Source: Rosettibacter primus
GTDB lineage: Bacteria > Bacteroidota > Ignavibacteria > Ignavibacteriales > Melioribacteraceae
DNA: 64,000 bases
Assembly (NCBI RefSeq): GCF_036860675.1
Contig: NZ_JAYKGK010000002.1
Coordinates: 62,001-126,000, forward strand
Direction: 5' to 3'
Shown here: positions 27,120 through 36,753 of the stretch, one piece after another
Numbering within the stretch: the stretch's first letter is position 1
Layout: each line of letters opens with the position of its first letter
Position numbers and translations under genes: made by a program
Notes under the pieces: generated by a model
The model's database searches: none
The model's input: the letters and a program-made list of their open reading frames with translations, nothing else
What the model was told of the DNA's origin: nothing

Positions 27120-27194
27120 CGGGGTGTAGCGCAGCCCGGTTAGCGCGCTTCGTTCGGGACGAAGAGGTCGAGAGTTCAAATCTCTCCACCCCGA
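27120..27194 (+). tRNA. tRNA-Pro (anticodon CGG)
   Basis: Complete cloverleaf. Acceptor arms CGGGGTG/CACCCCG pair perfectly; the D arm is GCGCAGCCCGGTTAGCGC; the anticodon arm CTTCG-TTCGGGA-CGAAG gives CGG, reading CCG; the T arm is GAGAGTTCAAATCTCTC. It closely resembles E. coli tRNA-Pro(CGG). CCA is not encoded. It stands alone between the OmpA gene and the Ig-like lipoprotein gene. Confidence 0.97.
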
Positions 27195-27392
27195 CAATGA
27201 TTCGATTCCAAAAACTATTATAAAATTGTAAAAAAGCTGCACAATTATTCTTCCCTATTATTAACAAAATTCATGATTTTTTTTATCAAAGCGAAATTTC
27301 TACAACATCAAATCAACTCACTATTTGTTCAACTCCATATTTTATTTCAAAAAGCATTCTTCATAAAATTGAATAATCATTCTTAAATTATC

Positions 27393-28721
27393 TTAACCTC
27401 CAATTCCCTGATCATGCTTTTTGACCCAAGTCCAGTTATTTCGTACCTTTTTATAAACTTTAAAATTAACTGTTACTTGAGCGGATTGGTCACCAATTGT
27501 TACTATCCCTGAAATAGAAACCAAAAATCTTTGAACTACAGCAGACCAGACCCATGTACCTCTTTCATTTGGTGCATTAGGATTATAATGGTCAAGATTT
27601 CCATCCCCATCCAGATCTTTCTTATATTCATTTGGTAAATCTGGTTGTGGAGTTGCCGTGTAAGTAATTGTAACAGGCTGAATTTGGCCCTGGGAATTCA
27701 ATCTATAATCATATGCTGAAAATGCATCAATACTGCCAATAATATTTCTTATCCATGTATCACTTAAATCACCTGTTTTTTGTATAACATTAACTATAGG
27801 TGTATATGAATGTTGAACTGTCTGCCCATTAGGAACAGTTTGTTCAGTCGCATCAGCTTGAGTATCATTAAAGCTTGTTTGTGTAAAAGTACCATTATCT
27901 GTTACACACCAAGAAGAAAAACCAGTCAATTGTGCTGTTGCTGATTTACCATCTGCATCAACTATTGCTGTACCCTGATTTTCCCAAATTATAGTATTAG
28001 GATTTAGCTTGAATAATGTTAATTGCTTACCAGGAGTTGTAGTATAAGGTAGTGGGAATGAAACTGTTACCGGTTGAAGGAACCTCAATCCTGTTGGTTC
28101 AAAATTACCAGCAGATGCTATCATTTTATTTAACGATGCTGGCAGTGATACTGCATTGTTTACAGAAATTGATGAAACTGTAATTGAAGTATTTTGAGAT
28201 AGAGCATTAGCAGGAATTTGTAATGTTAGAGGCCTACCTGAAACAGATTCGGTTGAACTATTATTAACTTGTCCACCACTTGCTGCTACAACATTTTGAG
28301 TTGTTCCAGTAATTTTTGTTAAATAAGCTACCGGAACAGTAGAAGTGTAGTTTGACTTATTTAAAGTTGCAACAACTCTTTTTGCACTATAAGAAGCTGC
28401 AGACGCACTGATATTTAATTTAGCTCCAGGAATATTTGTTACATCATATTGATATTTTCCTGATCCATCAGTGGCAAGTGTAGTGAGTATATCCCCATTT
28501 TCATTTGCAAGAATTACTGTAGCACTTTGAATTCCAGCTAATGTAACAGCATCTTTCACATAACCAGTAAGAACCAGCGGGGCTGGGGACGTAACAGGCG
28601 TAGGAGGTGCTGGTACAATAGGAGCTGTCTTTGTACTTTCACAGCTGATAAATATTGTACCCGAAAGAATAATACTAATTATAACAAGGTAACTTGTTAA
28701 TAATTTGATTTTTGTTAACAT
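27393..28721 (-). CDS. Lipoprotein with a carboxypeptidase-regulatory-like (Ig-fold) domain
   Basis: 442 aa surface or periplasmic lipoprotein of unknown role. The signal peptide ends in lipobox IFISC (Cys about 27), followed by a Pro/Thr-rich linker (APPTPVTSPAPLVLT), a CarboxypepD_reg-like Ig fold (about 50-130: GYVKDAVTLAGIQSATVILA) and a region resembling ZU5-type beta domains (GGQVNNSS ... LTLQIPANALSQNTSITV). The C-terminal 170 residues are not recognised. Another gene for a surface protein follows 25 bases upstream on the same strand, so the two may form a unit. Confidence 0.7.
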   Translation of the reverse strand: MLTKIKLLTSYLVIISIILSGTIFISCESTKTAPIVPAPPTPVTSPAPLVLTGYVKDAVTLAGIQSATVILANENGDILTTLATDGSGKYQYDVTNIPGAKLNISASAASYSAKRVVATLNKSNYTSTVPVAYLTKITGTTQNVVAASGGQVNNSSTESVSGRPLTLQIPANALSQNTSITVSSISVNNAVSLPASLNKMIASAGNFEPTGLRFLQPVTVSFPLPYTTTPGKQLTLFKLNPNTIIWENQGTAIVDADGKSATAQLTGFSSWCVTDNGTFTQTSFNDTQADATEQTVPNGQTVQHSYTPIVNVIQKTGDLSDTWIRNIIGSIDAFSAYDYRLNSQGQIQPVTITYTATPQPDLPNEYKKDLDGDGNLDHYNPNAPNERGTWVWSAVVQRFLVSISGIVTIGDQSAQVTVNFKVYKKVRNNWTWVKKHDQGIGG

Positions 28722-28746
28722 ACATTACTCCTTTTGTTATGAATAT

Positions 28747-29958
28747 TTAATTGTTTATTCTCTTTAATAAAAAATTTGGATTATATTTTTTTAATGTTCT
28801 AAAAAATGAATTACCGGTATTATAAACCACCCCAATCATTGCAGGTATTTCCCCTTTCACTCTATATTCCCATCGAAAAGATTCTGCAGTTCTAATTCTT
28901 ATTATTGATGGATAACTATATGAAGAAGGGAACAATGGTATACTGAAATTAAAACCACCATTAGATTGTTTATTACTTGAACGCACAGCAAAAAATCCAA
29001 TTTCAATTTCACCAAATTGCCTGTTAATATCAATTCTTATGCTTTTGTCACCATATAAAAATTTACCGGCTGTAATTCCAATTGTTAAATCATATTTATT
29101 AATTCTATATTCAACATTCATATTGATTGTCCATAAGTATAAATCTGAATAAAAAATTTTTTTATTCATAACCGACATATAACCTGTGTAACCTGTATTC
29201 ACTCCAGTTATTAAATTGCCGTTGTAAAAAATTTTTTTTATAGATAAATCAAAGCCATATCTGTTCTCAGTAAAATATCCCACCGAAGATGAGAGGAAAT
29301 AATTTTCTGGTAATCTAAAATTTTGATTTAATGAAATTATTCCCGGTCGAACATAATCACCTTCTCCTGGGAATTCATTATAAATCGGGATTAACATTTG
29401 TGTTACTATGTTCATGCCTTTCCATAAAGTAGTATTAATTTCAGGTATAAAATTTATTTGAGCTCTGACTGGATTTGAGTAATCCCCAAACTGTCCTCGA
29501 AAACCTGGATTGAGTACTAAATCAAATCTATAATCTGATTCATTCTTAAATAAAAATTTTTCTTTTAATAATTCTTTATCAATATAATATGAAGCTGTTA
29601 TTCTATCTTCTAATTGTTCACTGTTAATAATACCCTTTTGATATTTCTGATAGTCTTCATTATTATATTCAAAAGAAATAAGAGGCACTTTATTTTGCAT
29701 AACAATTAACTCAATCATTTTAATCTCATTAAATTCAGATAATATATTCATCACTTTTCTTAATGCTTCAACATTATATCTGTATATACGATTTTCAAAC
29801 AAGATAAAAAGTTTTGAAGAATCAATTCTTACATATACATTCTCAAAACCTTTTTGAGTTAATAAATCAACAATTTTACTTTCAGGTTTAATTTTTCCGA
29901 AAGTAATTAAATTCAAAAGAAGAAATAAAATTATTGCCCTTATGAGTAATTGCCTCAT
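28747..29958 (-). CDS. YjbH-like outer membrane beta-barrel protein
   Basis: 402 aa from the ATG at 29958 (MRQLLIRAIILFLLLNL signal peptide, AAGAG 8 bases upstream); a frame from 29988 adds ten residues without a ribosome binding site. After the signal come a short alpha/beta domain (GFENVYVRIDSSKLFILFEN) and about 260 residues of alternating aromatic strands typical of an outer-membrane barrel. The arrangement resembles YjbH proteins, which accompany exopolysaccharide export, but no polysaccharide genes are adjacent and the family call is tentative. The barrel prediction is firmer than the name. Confidence 0.55.
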   Translation of the reverse strand: MRQLLIRAIILFLLLNLITFGKIKPESKIVDLLTQKGFENVYVRIDSSKLFILFENRIYRYNVEALRKVMNILSEFNEIKMIELIVMQNKVPLISFEYNNEDYQKYQKGIINSEQLEDRITASYYIDKELLKEKFLFKNESDYRFDLVLNPGFRGQFGDYSNPVRAQINFIPEINTTLWKGMNIVTQMLIPIYNEFPGEGDYVRPGIISLNQNFRLPENYFLSSSVGYFTENRYGFDLSIKKIFYNGNLITGVNTGYTGYMSVMNKKIFYSDLYLWTINMNVEYRINKYDLTIGITAGKFLYGDKSIRIDINRQFGEIEIGFFAVRSSNKQSNGGFNFSIPLFPSSYSYPSIIRIRTAESFRWEYRVKGEIPAMIGVVYNTGNSFFRTLKKYNPNFLLKRINN

Positions 29959-30160
29959 ATAACTCTTATTGCAATTACTTGCAATCATTAATTTTTTAAT
30001 AAGGGGAACAAAAACAAACAGAAACCCTCTAACACATATGAAATATAAGTTATTAATTATTTAATATCAAAGATTTTTTTATGGAATAAAAAAAATTTAT
30101 GTTAATTTTATTTAAGCTCAATTTCACATAAATAACTGAAAATTTTCAGGAGAATTTAAT

Positions 30161-30658
30161 ATGGCAGCCAATCACTCTTTTGATATTGTTTCAGAAATTA
30201 ATTTTCAAGAAGTTGATAATGCAATCAATCAAGCTTTAAAAGAAATACAGCAACGCTATGACTTAAAAGATTCTAAAACAGAACTGATACTTAACAAAAA
30301 AGAAAAAATAATTACATTAAATACGAAAGATGAATATTCAAGAAAACAATCTATTGACATTCTTCACTCAAAATTTATTAAAAGAGGATTATCTATTAAA
30401 GCAATGAAATTAAATGAACCAGAACCTGCTGCAGGTGGAAGAATAAAACAAACAATTATATTGCAACACGGGATATCAAAAGACAATGCAAAACTAATAA
30501 CAAAATTGATTAAAGAAAGTAAGATAAAAGTAAATGCACAAATTCAGGATGAACAAATTAGAGTTACTTCCCCAAAAATTGATGACCTTCAAGCTGTAAT
30601 AAAGTTAATTAAAGATGCTGATTTAGATTTTCCTGTTCAGTTTACTAATTATAAATAA
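30161..30658 (+). CDS. YajQ-family nucleotide-binding protein
   Basis: 165 aa, typical of YajQ (DUF520), cytoplasmic proteins with two ferredoxin-like domains that bind nucleotides or RNA; in Xanthomonas a homologue binds cyclic di-GMP. Diagnostic stretches are the N-terminal SFDIVSEINFQEVDNAINQA, the central GRIKQTIILQHGISKDNAK and the C-terminal FPVQFTNYK. AGGAG stands upstream of the ATG. It is monocistronic, between divergent and convergent minus-strand genes. Which ligand it uses here is unknown. Confidence 0.93.
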   Translation: MAANHSFDIVSEINFQEVDNAINQALKEIQQRYDLKDSKTELILNKKEKIITLNTKDEYSRKQSIDILHSKFIKRGLSIKAMKLNEPEPAAGGRIKQTIILQHGISKDNAKLITKLIKESKIKVNAQIQDEQIRVTSPKIDDLQAVIKLIKDADLDFPVQFTNYK

Positions 30659-30684
30659 TAAACGAATCAAGTCCTGCCCAATAA

Positions 30685-30717
30685 TAAAAAAAGAGCCTTC
30701 AGAAATTCTGAAGGCTC
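30685..30717 (-). terminator. Rho-independent terminator of the Oar-like receptor gene
   Basis: A perfect 10-bp inverted repeat GAGCCTTCAG/CTGAAGGCTC with a 5-base loop is followed on the minus strand by TTTTTTTATTATT. It sits 22 bases past the receptor stop. On the plus strand it lies after yajQ but lacks a T run there. Confidence 0.9.
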
Positions 30718-30738
30718 CTACAATTACTTCACATCAGA

Positions 30739-33700
30739 TTAAAAACTGTATCTTAAACCAATCTGCATTCTCCATCGAGATGCCATATCACTTACTTGAG
30801 CGGCTTTATTGTTATTTGGTTTAGAGAATGTAAATACTGGTCTTGTATTTAATGCAGCATTTGAGTTTACATTTCCATTTTCATCAACTCTACCTTGATA
30901 TGTAACTAGACGATAAGTGGAACTACCAACACTTTCAACTTTGCCCCATTCGCTGTTAAGTAAATTAAGAACATTAAGAATATCTATTGATAACTGGAAT
31001 CTGCCAATGCCCCATAAATCTGGGATATCCTGTGTTACTCTTAAATCTAAATATTGCTGCCATGGTTCTTTTGCACCATTTCTTTCAGCAATTTTACCAC
31101 GATTTGCATTTAAGTAATCATCATTCTTAATGAAAGCTTCTAAATCATCGTACATTTTTGAATTTGCTGGCACATATTGTTTGTTTGAAATTGTACCCAA
31201 CAATATTTCAGATTTATTTCTCGGTATGTAGAACAAATCATTCTGGTCAAATCCATCATTATTTAAATCACCGTAAACAATGTATGAGTATGGGGAACCG
31301 CTTTGACCATTGTAGAATAATGAAATAGTTGTTGGAGCATTCTTAAAGAATTCTTCTGTATAAGAAACAGAAGCATATACACGATGTTCAACTTCCCATT
31401 GAGAAGTAGTTAACTTTGGACTATTCGGGTCAATATCAATAGGATTGTATCTCATTTGTGATTGAGCTTGAGAAGAGTTCAAACTGTTCTTATCTTTTGC
31501 TTGTCCATATGTATAGCCAGCATTAACTGAAAATCCACGAGCTACATTTCTTTGAATCTGGAATACTAAATTATATTGATAACCAGAACTTGTGTTATAT
31601 AATTCAAGAACATCAAAGAAATTACCGCCGCCAGAATTTGTTCCGCCATAAATTGGACGACCATCAAGACCAGTTCCAATCATAGAAATTTTTGCAATTG
31701 GTGGATTCAAATTAATTTTTCGATAAAGCATTTCATTTAGGTTCTTGGAATATAATACTTCAAATGTTCCAATAAAACCTAATGGTAATTGTTGGTCTAT
31801 ACCTACATTAAGTCTTAGGAGTTGAGGAAGTTTTAAATCTGGGTCAACTAAGTTAATTTCTGATTGTAGTCTTGCTGCTCCAGTACCTGGGTCGCCGGCA
31901 ACATATTGATTATATGGGTCAGCTCTGAACTGTAATCCTGTTCCTTGATTTCTAACTTCTGCAGTAAATGTTCCTGCATTACCAAAATTGTTCGACATCC
32001 ATACATATGGAATTCGTCCTGTGAATACACCTAAGCCACCACGGACTTGAGTTGTTCTGTCACCTGATGCATCCCAGTTAAACCCAATACGAGGTGACCA
32101 GAGCAGATTCCCACTTGGAACTCTGTTAGTTTTATAGTCCGGGAAATATTGCGGAACCAATGGATTTTCATCTGGAGTATCGGGGAATACTGGGATATCA
32201 ATACGCAAACCATAATTTAGTTTTAATCTTGAAGAGACAGTCCATTCATCTTGAACATAGAAACCAAATTGAAGAACAGAGAATTCAGCTGCTGGAATTG
32301 CTTTTGGATCTCGTGGATCCCCTTTTCTTGAATATACTCTTTGATAGAATGAAACTTTATCTGCAATAAAATCTGCTAAACTATTATATTCATAATAACC
32401 AAATGCTGAACGAGCAAAAAGATTTGAGAATTTGAAAAATTCATTATGAGTTCCAATTGTGAATGTATGATCTCCAGCAAAGATATTGAAGTTGTCTGTA
32501 ATTTCAATAATATCCTGGTCTAATCTATTTGCAGAAGAGAATCTATCAGGACCAGCATAGATATTAAATGTTCCATTTAATTCTTTAATTAATACTTCTG
32601 GAGCATCTGCAGAAATTCCTTTTCTTTTATCGCGAATCATTGTATATCCAGCAATAAGTTCATTTGACATTGTATTGCCAAATGTACTGTTCAATATTAA
32701 AACTGTAGAGTTTGTTGTGTTGCTCATTTTATAAGGTTGTGTATCAAACAGCAAAGTATTTACCTGGCGAAAATTATAAAATTTATCAGCTGAAGCATCA
32801 ACAAAATTATGTCTTAATGTTAATTTATGATTAGCTGCAAGGTTATAATCAAATCTTAAGAATAATTTTGTGCTTGGTTGATGAAGTGTAACATCATTAT
32901 AAGTTCCTGCATTAAATCCCTTTGCTGCAAGAGCAGCTTTAACTTGATCAGCAAGTGCTTTTAGTTCAGCTGGCGTTTTTCCACCGTATCCACTGATTAA
33001 AGAAATATTTGGAGCGGGATTATCATAAGCAGTTAATTCACCATTTACAAAGAAGAATAATTTATCTCGTAAGATTGGTCCACCAACTCTAAAGCCATAT
33101 TGATAATCTTTGAATTCATCTACAGCCTTAGAAGTAACCCCGTTAACTTTATACTTTCCAACTAAATCTTGATTTCTTCCATAGAAATATACTGAACCAG
33201 AAAGATTATTTGTTCCACTTCTTGTAATTGCATTAATACCACCACCTGTAAAACCACTTTGACGAACATCGTAAGGGGCTATAACAACCTGAAATTCACT
33301 GATAGCATCCAGACTTATTGGATTTGTGAATGTTTGACCACCTGGAGTTCCTGTGCTGCCTAATCCAAACAAATCATTATACTGAGTTCCATCAATTTGT
33401 ATGTTGTTATAACGACTTGTACGACCCGCTGCACCTAAATCTGTTCCTGAGAATAATGGTGATAGTTTTGCAAAACTTTGAAAACTTCTGCTAACGGTAG
33501 GCATAGATTCTATAGCACGAGGAGTAACTGTTTGAGCAGCACCAGTTCTTGCCTGGCTTAAAATAGCTCCCTTTTCTGCAGTAACTGTTACACCGCTTAA
33601 TTCAACTGCTTGTTCGGGTAGCTTAAAATCAATTCTTAAATTTTGACCTAACTCAAGTGAAAAACCTTCTTCTACCTGAGTAGTATATCCAACATAAGAA

Positions 33701-33954
33701 ACTGTTACTTTATAAGGACCTCCTACTCTCAAGCCAAGCAGATTATATCTTCCGTCTTCTCTTGAAGTAGTTCCATATTGAGTTCCTGAGGGCTGGTGTA
33801 CTGCTATAATATTAGCTCCTGGCAAAGGATTTCCATTCTGGTCAACCACTTTGCCATTTAGAGCGGCTGATGTAACGCCTTGTGCCCACAAAGACGTTCC
33901 CATCATAATTAAAAATAAAGCTATTAGAGAAAATAATTGTTGAATTTTTTTCAT
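30739..33954 (-). CDS. TonB-dependent receptor with N-terminal carboxypeptidase-regulatory domain (Oar-like)
   Basis: 1071 aa outer-membrane receptor. Signal peptide 1-24, a CarboxypepD_reg domain (about 28-115: LNGKVVDQNGNPLPGANIIA to GYTTQVEEGF), a plug domain (about 120-240) and a large barrel ending in aromatic WRMQIGLRYSF. The plug sequence (QIDGTQYNDLFGLGSTGTPG) and length resemble Oar proteins rather than SusC, and no SusD-like gene is adjacent. Oar homologues import or export protein or lipid cargo in some bacteria; the substrate here is unknown. ATG at 33954 has GAGGAG 7 bases upstream; a GTG at 33960 would add two residues. Confidence 0.88.
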   Translation of the reverse strand: MKKIQQLFSLIALFLIMMGTSLWAQGVTSAALNGKVVDQNGNPLPGANIIAVHQPSGTQYGTTSREDGRYNLLGLRVGGPYKVTVSYVGYTTQVEEGFSLELGQNLRIDFKLPEQAVELSGVTVTAEKGAILSQARTGAAQTVTPRAIESMPTVSRSFQSFAKLSPLFSGTDLGAAGRTSRYNNIQIDGTQYNDLFGLGSTGTPGGQTFTNPISLDAISEFQVVIAPYDVRQSGFTGGGINAITRSGTNNLSGSVYFYGRNQDLVGKYKVNGVTSKAVDEFKDYQYGFRVGGPILRDKLFFFVNGELTAYDNPAPNISLISGYGGKTPAELKALADQVKAALAAKGFNAGTYNDVTLHQPSTKLFLRFDYNLAANHKLTLRHNFVDASADKFYNFRQVNTLLFDTQPYKMSNTTNSTVLILNSTFGNTMSNELIAGYTMIRDKRKGISADAPEVLIKELNGTFNIYAGPDRFSSANRLDQDIIEITDNFNIFAGDHTFTIGTHNEFFKFSNLFARSAFGYYEYNSLADFIADKVSFYQRVYSRKGDPRDPKAIPAAEFSVLQFGFYVQDEWTVSSRLKLNYGLRIDIPVFPDTPDENPLVPQYFPDYKTNRVPSGNLLWSPRIGFNWDASGDRTTQVRGGLGVFTGRIPYVWMSNNFGNAGTFTAEVRNQGTGLQFRADPYNQYVAGDPGTGAARLQSEINLVDPDLKLPQLLRLNVGIDQQLPLGFIGTFEVLYSKNLNEMLYRKINLNPPIAKISMIGTGLDGRPIYGGTNSGGGNFFDVLELYNTSSGYQYNLVFQIQRNVARGFSVNAGYTYGQAKDKNSLNSSQAQSQMRYNPIDIDPNSPKLTTSQWEVEHRVYASVSYTEEFFKNAPTTISLFYNGQSGSPYSYIVYGDLNNDGFDQNDLFYIPRNKSEILLGTISNKQYVPANSKMYDDLEAFIKNDDYLNANRGKIAERNGAKEPWQQYLDLRVTQDIPDLWGIGRFQLSIDILNVLNLLNSEWGKVESVGSSTYRLVTYQGRVDENGNVNSNAALNTRPVFTFSKPNNNKAAQVSDMASRWRMQIGLRYSF

Positions 33955-34241
33955 ATACACTCCTCATTGGTTTGTAGATTTTTAATTAAAAGATATATGC
34001 TTTTTGTGTAGATAAAAAATTTTTTTATGCGGCTAAATATCAGGGGATTTAATTTCATATACAAGTTTTAATTCAGAGTTAATGATTTTTTAATACTCTG
34101 ACAAAATCCTAAATAAGATTTTTTTCCTAACAGAAAATAGGAAAATACTTTTAATAGCAAAAGAATTTTTTATTTTTTTTGAATTTTAATTCTTTCTTAT
34201 GTGTTGAATTTTAACTTAACTATATTTGTAATATCAAAATC

Positions 34242-35468
34242 ATGGCAATTACTATGAAAAAATTAATTAATAAACTTTTTTTACTTCTGATTTTAATTCA
34301 GATATCGGTTTTTGCTCAAAAACCATATGTTATTTTAATTTCATTTGATGGTTTTAGATGGGATTATTTGAACCGCGGTATCACACCAAATCTGGAAAAT
34401 ATTCGCAATGAAGGAGTATCTGCCATTTCTCTCAGACCTGTATTTCCATCTAAAACTTTTCCAAATCATATTTCATTAATTACAGGTATGTATCCAGAAA
34501 ATCATGGAATCATTAGTAACAGCTTCGTAAACCCATTTAACAATCAAAAATATAGAATGGGAGATACTAATGCTGTTCGCGATGGCAGATGGTATCTTGG
34601 TGAAGCATTCTGGGAAACAGCCGAAAGAAATGGTATTAAAACAGCAAGTTATTTCTGGCCTGGTTCTGAAATAAGAATCCCTTATAGACATCCATCTTAT
34701 TATGAATTCTACGACCATAATCGTTCCTTTCAGGAAAAAATTAAAGGGGTAATTAACTGGCTAAAATTACCACCTGCTGAAAGACCTCATTTCATTACTT
34801 TATATTTTCATGAAACCGATACTTATGCCCATGACTATGGAACAAATTCAACAGAAATTAACAATGCAATTAAGCATCTTGATAATGTAACTGGATATCT
34901 TTTGAACGAACTAAAAAATATTAACATGATTGATAGCATAAACATAATTATTGTATCGGACCATGGAATGACTGACATTTCAAAAGAGAAATCTATTAAC
35001 ATTGAAAAGCTATTAGAAAACTATAATTGTAGATTTGAAGATGATGGTCCAGTTATGATGATTGAACCTCCCAAACAATTTTTAAAAGAAGTTTATGATA
35101 TTCTTAAAAAAAATGAAAACCACTATAAAGTATATTTGAAAGACGAAATGCCTGAATATTATCACTACAATAAAAATCCTTTTATATTTTCAATAATTAT
35201 TGTTGCAGATTTAGGCTGGTCATTAATACGAAATTCAAAATCTGAATGGCTGAATACAGCAAAAGCAAATCATGGTTATGACAATAATCAGATTGACATG
35301 CATGGAATTTTTCTTGCAACCGGTCCAAAATTCAAAAAAAATTATAAAACAGGAACTCTATGGAATATTGATTTATATCCTTTGCTATGTAAAATATTTA
35401 ATATTCAGCCGCGCTCAAACATTGATGGAAAACTCGATAGGATTGAATTTATTTTAAAAGAAAATTAA
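34242..35468 (+). CDS. Secreted nucleotide pyrophosphatase/phosphodiesterase (alkaline phosphatase superfamily)
   Basis: 408 aa with a signal peptide (about 1-26, ending SVFAQ), so periplasmic or secreted. Two-metal site residues typical of the NPP family are visible: Asp36 in ISFDGFRWDY, nucleophile Thr72 in SKTFPNH, HETDTYAHDYG, SDHGMTD and NHGYDN. Such enzymes hydrolyse nucleotide triphosphates, dinucleotides or phosphodiesters, here perhaps to scavenge phosphate and nucleosides. No clear ribosome binding site precedes the ATG; a second ATG at 34254 (MKKLIN) is an equally good start. Followed closely by the M16 peptidase pair on the same strand. Confidence 0.88.
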   Translation: MAITMKKLINKLFLLLILIQISVFAQKPYVILISFDGFRWDYLNRGITPNLENIRNEGVSAISLRPVFPSKTFPNHISLITGMYPENHGIISNSFVNPFNNQKYRMGDTNAVRDGRWYLGEAFWETAERNGIKTASYFWPGSEIRIPYRHPSYYEFYDHNRSFQEKIKGVINWLKLPPAERPHFITLYFHETDTYAHDYGTNSTEINNAIKHLDNVTGYLLNELKNINMIDSINIIIVSDHGMTDISKEKSINIEKLLENYNCRFEDDGPVMMIEPPKQFLKEVYDILKKNENHYKVYLKDEMPEYYHYNKNPFIFSIIIVADLGWSLIRNSKSEWLNTAKANHGYDNNQIDMHGIFLATGPKFKKNYKTGTLWNIDLYPLLCKIFNIQPRSNIDGKLDRIEFILKEN

Positions 35469-35476
35469 GCATCAAC

Positions 35477-36751
35477 ATGAACGATAAACTTCTCAAAATA
35501 AATTACGAGAGACACAAACTTGCCAATGGCTTGGAAGTAATTTTATATCAAGATAAAAGTCTTCCGATTGTTGCAGTAAATATCTGGTATCGTGTTGGTT
35601 CGGCAAATGAATCAAAAGGTAAAACTGGATTTGCTCATTTATTCGAACACATGATGTTTCAGGGTTCTAAACACATTCCTAAAGGAGAACATTTTAGATT
35701 AATACAAGAAGCTGGTGGTTCTCTTAACGGCTCCACTTCCTTTGATAGAACAAATTATTATGAAACAATTCCTTCTAATTATCTTGAATTAGCTTTATGG
35801 TTAGAGTCAGACAGAATGGGATTTTTACTACCTGCATTAACAGAAGAAAAATTGAATAATCAAAAAGATGTTGTTATGAATGAAAGAAGACAAAGGTATG
35901 AAAATCAACCATATGGACTTGCATGGGAAATTCTTCTATCAAATTTATTTGCACAAAATCATCCTTATTCATGGCCTACTATTGGCTGGATGGAAGACAT
36001 TAAAAATTTCAAACTCGATGATGTAATAAATTTTTTTAAAACTTATTATAGCCCCAACAATGCAACGCTTGTAATCGGCGGAAATTTCGAATTTGACAAT
36101 GCAATTAAATTAGTTGAAAAATATTTCGGGGAATTCCCATCAAATAATTCAATTCCTGAAGTTAAAACACCTGAGCAAAAATTAGAAGATTCAAAAAAAA
36201 TAATTCATGAGGATAATGTTCAACTGCCGAGAATTTATTTAGCATGGCATTCAGATAAAATTTTTGGGAACTACGATGCATCGCTTGATATTCTTTCCGA
36301 CATTTTAACTTCATCGAAAAATTCAAGACTCACAAAATCACTTGTCTATGATAAACAAATTGCTCAGGATGTTAATGCTTTTCAATACTCAGGTAAATAT
36401 GCAGGAATGTTTTTAATTATCTCAACTGCTAAACCGGAGATACTTCTTGAAGAAATTAAGAAAGAAATTTTTGAGCAAATTAATTTTCTAATCGACAATG
36501 GAATCTCAGATGAAGAATTAATAAGGTCAAAAAACAGTATTAAATCTCACTACATTTATTCTCTTCAAAAGCTGGATGTAATTGTTGACCATATTAATCA
36601 TTATAATTTTTATTTGAACGAGCCTGATTCTTTTATGTTTGATTTAAAGCGATATGAAAATGTAACAAAAGAAGATGTTATTGAAACAGCGAGAAAATTT
36701 TTAGCGAATCCTTATGTTGAATTAAACATTATTCCAAAAAAGAGTAAATAA
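35477..36751 (+). CDS. M16-family zinc metallopeptidase, catalytic partner
   Basis: 424 aa processing-peptidase-like protein. The inverted zinc motif HLFEH is at 54-58 (His54, Glu57, His58) and a distal Glu lies in QKDVVMNERRQRYENQPYG about 75 residues on, so it should be active. The C-terminal half is the second M16 fold. No signal peptide is evident, which suggests a cytoplasmic or unconventionally exported location. The next gene encodes an M16 fold without the zinc motif, the usual two-subunit arrangement of a catalytic and a substrate-binding partner. Confidence 0.92.
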   Translation: MNDKLLKINYERHKLANGLEVILYQDKSLPIVAVNIWYRVGSANESKGKTGFAHLFEHMMFQGSKHIPKGEHFRLIQEAGGSLNGSTSFDRTNYYETIPSNYLELALWLESDRMGFLLPALTEEKLNNQKDVVMNERRQRYENQPYGLAWEILLSNLFAQNHPYSWPTIGWMEDIKNFKLDDVINFFKTYYSPNNATLVIGGNFEFDNAIKLVEKYFGEFPSNNSIPEVKTPEQKLEDSKKIIHEDNVQLPRIYLAWHSDKIFGNYDASLDILSDILTSSKNSRLTKSLVYDKQIAQDVNAFQYSGKYAGMFLIISTAKPEILLEEIKKEIFEQINFLIDNGISDEELIRSKNSIKSHYIYSLQKLDVIVDHINHYNFYLNEPDSFMFDLKRYENVTKEDVIETARKFLANPYVELNIIPKKSK

Positions 36752-36753
36752 AT

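Noticed and set aside
34123..34150. TTTTCCTA/TAGGAAAA inverted repeat between the Oar-like receptor and phosphatase genes
   Set aside because: A weak AT-rich stem without a T run; the divergent genes need no terminator there.
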